DNA from: Bacteroidales bacterium
GTDB taxonomy: Bacteria > Bacteroidota > Bacteroidia > Bacteroidales > UBA932
Length of the DNA stretch: 10,122 nt
Assembly (NCBI GenBank): GCA_017472115.1
Contig: JAFUQW010000025.1
Span: forward strand, 1 to 10,122
Direction: 5' to 3'
Part shown: positions 7,547-10,122 of the stretch, in pieces
Position numbering within the stretch: position 1 is the stretch's first letter
Layout of the letters: the number at the start of each line of letters is the position of its first letter
Made by a program: the position numbers and the translations under genes
The notes under the pieces: model-generated
What the model saw: the letters and a program-made list of their open reading frames with translations, nothing else
Databases searched by the model: none
What the model was told of the DNA's origin: nothing

Positions 7547-8925
7547 TGAAAAGAATTGTTGCAGTTTTAGTGATGTTGTCATCGGTCATAGGCTCGTCCT
7601 ATGGCCGTGACAGCAGATTCACAAGAAAGGGAACAGGCCCGCAATACTGGATTGCATACGAGTATTGCTATGATTTCAATATCCCGATCCCGGAGCAGAG
7701 GTGGAAGGACAATATCGACTGGATGGCGGAGAACTTCAGGGATTACGGATACGACATGATCAGCAATGACGGATGGATCGAGGCTGCGCAGACCATTGAC
7801 AGGAACGGATATATCACGAAATACTGCAGTTCATGGCAGCATGGTTTCGAATATTGGAACAGATATATCCGCAGCAAAGGCATGCAGGTGGGCATATATT
7901 ATAATCCGATGTGGATGACCCGTGCCGCATACGAAAAGGACTGCAAGGTGAAGGGAACTTCCTTTACCGCCCGTGAGATTGCCGGTGACAAATGGTTCAA
8001 CAGCGAGCTTTATTGGGTGGATGTCGATAAGCCGGGTGCGGAAGAATGGGTGAAAGGATATGTGAAGCATTTCAAGGATCTCGGAGCCGTGTTCCTCAGG
8101 ATTGATTTTCTGGAGAATTACGAAAGGAATTATGGTACTGAGAGATATGAAAAGGCCTTGCGCTGGATAATGGAAGAGGCCGGTGAAGATATGCTCATTT
8201 CTCTTGTAATGCCGAACTGCTACAATCACGCGCGTACGGAACTTCCTTACGGTGACATGATGAGGATAGACAACGACTGTTTTGCCGGCGGCTGGGATTT
8301 CGCAAGCGCAAGGGGCAGAGGACAGAAACGTGACCATTGGCCGCAGTACGACAATGCTTTTGACGGCTTTGTGGCTTTCTCAGATGTGGCTGCGAAGGGA
8401 CAGATGATAATGGACGGAGATTTCATGAGGCTCAATACCATGGCGAATGATGCGGAACGGGAATTCCTGTTCTCTCTGATGGTCATGGCCGGTTCGCCTC
8501 TGTGCATAGCAGACCAATACGACACGATCGGAGATGCTGCCTATGTCTATCAGAACGAGGAACTCATAGAACTCAATCATCTGGGTTTCATCGGAAAGCC
8601 TTTAAGCAGGAATATCCATGACATCAACAGCTCAAGATGGGTCGGACAGCTTCCTGACGGCGATTTTGTCGTAGGACTTTTCAATCGTGAGGAGGAGACG
8701 CTGACATACGGAATAGACTTCTGCAGCGAACTCGGAATAGAAGCCGGAGAGGTGGAGAATGTCAGGGACCTGTGGGCACATGAGGATCTCGGTCCTATGA
8801 GTCATCGCTATGAGGTGTTCCTGCCTCCGCACACATGCAGGATCATAAGGATAAGCCCCAAAGGCACGGTAAGGTATCAGGCCGAATTCGCCTCCATGAC
8901 AGGAGGGGTGATCGACAACAGATGA
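7546..8925 (+). CDS. GH27-like glycoside hydrolase (clan GH-D), periplasmic
   Basis: The protein has 459 residues with a type I signal peptide (about 1-20, no lipobox Cys), so it is probably periplasmic. The GH27 layout is clear against human alpha-galactosidase A: SNDGW (73-77) at the D-D-C-W position, SKGMQVGIYYNP at the S-K-G-L-K-L-G-I-Y strand, LRID (184-187) at L-K-F-D so Asp187 is the likely nucleophile, MRIDND (239-244) at the acid/base strand (Asp242 or Asp244), MIMDGDFMRL at the N-D-P-D-M-L segment, and ELIELNHLGFIGKPL at the I-A-I-N-Q-D-P-L-G segment. A C-terminal beta domain follows (about 350-438). Asn74 replaces the first of two aspartates that bind galactose O4/O6, so alpha-galactosidase activity should not be assumed; GH27 also contains isomalto-dextranases and beta-L-arabinopyranosidases. 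Residues 440-459 look like a broken CBM. Confidence 0.75.
   Translation: MKRIVAVLVMLSSVIGSSYGRDSRFTRKGTGPQYWIAYEYCYDFNIPIPEQRWKDNIDWMAENFRDYGYDMISNDGWIEAAQTIDRNGYITKYCSSWQHGFEYWNRYIRSKGMQVGIYYNPMWMTRAAYEKDCKVKGTSFTAREIAGDKWFNSELYWVDVDKPGAEEWVKGYVKHFKDLGAVFLRIDFLENYERNYGTERYEKALRWIMEEAGEDMLISLVMPNCYNHARTELPYGDMMRIDNDCFAGGWDFASARGRGQKRDHWPQYDNAFDGFVAFSDVAAKGQMIMDGDFMRLNTMANDAEREFLFSLMVMAGSPLCIADQYDTIGDAAYVYQNEELIELNHLGFIGKPLSRNIHDINSSRWVGQLPDGDFVVGLFNREEETLTYGIDFCSELGIEAGEVENVRDLWAHEDLGPMSHRYEVFLPPHTCRIIRISPKGTVRYQAEFASMTGGVIDNR
8863..8922 (+). other. Partial CBM35/CBM6-type N-terminal strand at the hydrolase C-terminus
   Basis: Codons 440-459 of the hydrolase read GTVRYQAEFASMTGGVIDNR. In many secreted hydrolases the catalytic and C-terminal beta domains are followed by a CBM35-like module that opens with Y-E-A-E-x-A-x-L-x-G-G. 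Here that opening is present, but the protein stops about 16 residues in. The rest of a similar domain is encoded by the next gene. Confidence 0.5.
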
Positions 8926-9338
8926 TATATATGCGTGAACACTTGTTTTGGTTATTAATGATTGGGGTGGGCCTCTGTCTTCTTTCCTGTGAAGGAGACA
9001 GAGGTTTTGCCGAATGCAAAGCATGCAATGAATACACTCCCGGTTTCGTGAGGAATTTTTCCCCTGACGGAGCGTCTCTGGTCATAACTGTGAGTTCTCC
9101 GGATGACATGCAGTGTGACATTACGGTCAGAGGAATGAGTCTCGACAGGGAATCTCCTGCGGAAGCGGTACTTCGTACAGGAGAAGAATCCTTTTCCTTT
9201 GTCTTTACCGAGCCTGGACAATGGATGGATGTCACCGTGCCGGTAAATCTCAGGACCGGTCTGAATCACCTGAAGATAATGAAGGCTCCGGACACATCCG
9301 GCTCTTTCAGGATCGACTGGATAGAATATCATCATTGA
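8922..9338 (+). CDS. Small CBM35/CBM6-like lipoprotein
   Basis: ATG 8922 gives 138 residues and overlaps the hydrolase stop as ATGA; ATG 8931 (135 residues) is an alternative. A purine-rich AGGAGGGG lies at 8901-8908. The signal peptide LFWLLMIGVGLCLLSC ends in a lipobox with lipidated Cys23, followed by E-G-D, so outer-membrane anchoring is likely. The mature part has a C-x-x-C (32-35), GFVRNFSPDGASLVITV (41-57) and a C-terminal series W-M-D-V-T-V-P-V-N-L-R-T-G-L-N-H-L-K-I ending I-D-W-I-E-Y. This alternation, with G-x-N and a closing I-D-W-I-E, is typical of the last strands of CBM6/CBM35 beta-sandwiches. No catalytic residues are visible. It probably binds glycan or anchors the hydrolase. 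Its own first strand appears weak or missing. The 3' end overlaps the convergent RhuM-like gene. Confidence 0.65.
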   Translation: MIYMREHLFWLLMIGVGLCLLSCEGDRGFAECKACNEYTPGFVRNFSPDGASLVITVSSPDDMQCDITVRGMSLDRESPAEAVLRTGEESFSFVFTEPGQWMDVTVPVNLRTGLNHLKIMKAPDTSGSFRIDWIEYHH

Positions 9339-10122
9339 TTATCCGCTCAAGCAATCCGGTGCTTGTCCATTCCGTCATCAGCGAAAAAGCAAACCACTTC
9401 TTGCCGAGATCTTTGAGCGAGGCTCCCAGATGATAGACCTTGTTGTCGATCAGCAGGAATCTGTCGTGGGATTTATTGAATGTCCTGACCTCAATGGGCC
9501 TGTACTGTTCGTTGTGCTTCTTCAAGTCTAAACTGAACTGTCTATTCAGTTCCTTTGTATAGATGATGGCTTCGACATTTTCGTGCCTCTTATCTAAGAT
9601 TGTAAGAACGGTTTCATCTATATAGTTGTCAATCAATATGATGGAACTCTCGGCAGAGCGTACCAGATCAGCAGCGAACACATAAGCGTCGAAAATCTGA
9701 CCGTCGAAGAATATTCCTTCAACAGGAGGGAGTGATGTCCTGACGAAGAAATCGATTTTCGCCTCATGGGCATTAAGACGCCTTTCATGTTCGACCAGTT
9801 TACTATCCAATTTGTGTTCTATCATGTCTATCCGGTTGTTTATTGAATATCCTCTTAGCAGATATTCCTTAAGGATACTGCTTGCCCATTTTCTGAATGA
9901 AATAGCTTTTCTACTGTTGACCCGATAGCCTACAGACAGGATGACATCGAGATTATAATATTTTATAGCATATTTCTGTCTCCCGTCATTACCCATATAT
10001 TCCAAAATGGAATATGTGTCGGTTGAACTGAGTTCTCCACTTGAATATATATTTCGGATATGCTTTGATATAGCAGGTTGATTTACTCCAAAAAGTTGGG
10101 CAAGATCACTTTGTGTGAGCCA
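9307..10122 (-). CDS. RhuM-family protein with C-terminal HKD-like motif (5' end beyond window)
   Basis: The reading frame is open to the window edge; 271 residues are visible and the start lies upstream of 10122. Visible residues 1-25 (WLTQSDLAQLFGVNQPAI, then SKHIRNI) are a helix-turn-helix typical of RhuM proteins. They are followed by YYNLDVILSVGYRVNSRKAI and FRKWASSILKEYLLRGY, the most conserved RhuM segments. A coiled coil (N-N-R-I-D-M-I-E-H-K-L-D region) leads to a C-terminal domain with HDRFLLID (219-226) and GAS (233-235), a phospholipase-D-like H-x-R-x4-D-x6-G-x-S arrangement with Arg in place of Lys. RhuM genes are accessory and often near mobile or restriction loci; the molecular role is unknown. 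Base composition is more AT-rich than the PUL (22 G/C in the 60 bases from 10021), consistent with separate origin. The internal TTG at 10005 is not the start. Confidence 0.85.
   Translation of the reverse strand, partial: WLTQSDLAQLFGVNQPAISKHIRNIYSSGELSSTDTYSILEYMGNDGRQKYAIKYYNLDVILSVGYRVNSRKAISFRKWASSILKEYLLRGYSINNRIDMIEHKLDSKLVEHERRLNAHEAKIDFFVRTSLPPVEGIFFDGQIFDAYVFAADLVRSAESSIILIDNYIDETVLTILDKRHENVEAIIYTKELNRQFSLDLKKHNEQYRPIEVRTFNKSHDRFLLIDNKVYHLGASLKDLGKKWFAFSLMTEWTSTGLLERIINDDILSSRS

Noticed and set aside
8835..8921. Upstream extension of the small lipoprotein gene to 8835
   Set aside because: The added residues are a shadow of the hydrolase frame and would bury the signal peptide; ATG 8922 gives a proper lipoprotein start overlapping the upstream stop.
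8900..8930. Programmed or accidental frameshift joining the hydrolase to the lipoprotein
   Set aside because: No slippery heptamer is visible, and fusion would put a hydrophobic lipoprotein signal in the middle of the protein. A stop-start overlap explains the arrangement better.
9348..9365. CAAGC/GCTTG inverted repeat as terminator of the operon
   Set aside because: The stem has only five pairs with an eight-base loop and no T-run, and it lies inside the RhuM-like coding region.

Overview
The window looks like a polysaccharide utilization locus (PUL) from a member of the Bacteroidales. The evidence is a SusC/SusD pair, lipoproteins with Bacteroidetes-type lipoboxes, a SusR/DUF6377-type membrane regulator, and a promoter that fits the Bacteroidetes consensus (TTTG, 20 bp, TAnnTTTG). 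Genus cannot be decided from the sequence.

Layout. Positions 1-209 are intergenic and hold a 68-bp imperfect hairpin of the REP/MITE kind, nested inside a short outer inverted repeat, then a promoter with two copies of an 11-bp direct repeat. Next comes a 525-residue membrane regulator gene (210-1787, +), followed by a GNRA-loop intrinsic terminator and a 183-bp leader with two palindromes. A tightly packed plus-strand operon follows: SusC-like TonB-dependent transporter (1971-4919), SusD-like glycan-binding lipoprotein (4932-6662), two-domain SusE/SusF-like lipoprotein (6692-7546), GH27-like glycoside hydrolase (7546-8925) and a small carbohydrate-binding lipoprotein (8922-9338). Spacing tightens along the operon: 12 nt, 29 nt, a 1-nt TAATG overlap, then a 4-nt ATGA overlap. 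On the minus strand, converging on the operon and overlapping it by 32 nt, is the 3' part of a RhuM-family gene (9307 to beyond 10122).

How it works (inferred). SusD and the SusE/F-like protein capture a glycan at the cell surface, SusC imports it, the GH27-like enzyme cleaves it in the periplasm, and the regulator senses a product through its periplasmic TPR-like part and switches on the operon. A SusR-type sensor beside a SusE/F-like protein is the arrangement of alpha-glucan systems. GH27 includes isomalto-dextranases as well as alpha-galactosidases, and this enzyme has N-D where galactosidases have the galactose-binding D-D pair. An alpha-1,6-glucan or related substrate is therefore a reasonable alternative to alpha-galactoside; the sequence does not settle it.

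The most unusual feature is at the end of the operon. The hydrolase terminates right after what looks like the first strand of a CBM35/CBM6-type domain, and the rest of such a domain appears in the next gene behind a new lipoprotein signal peptide. This looks like a carbohydrate-binding module split across two translationally coupled genes.
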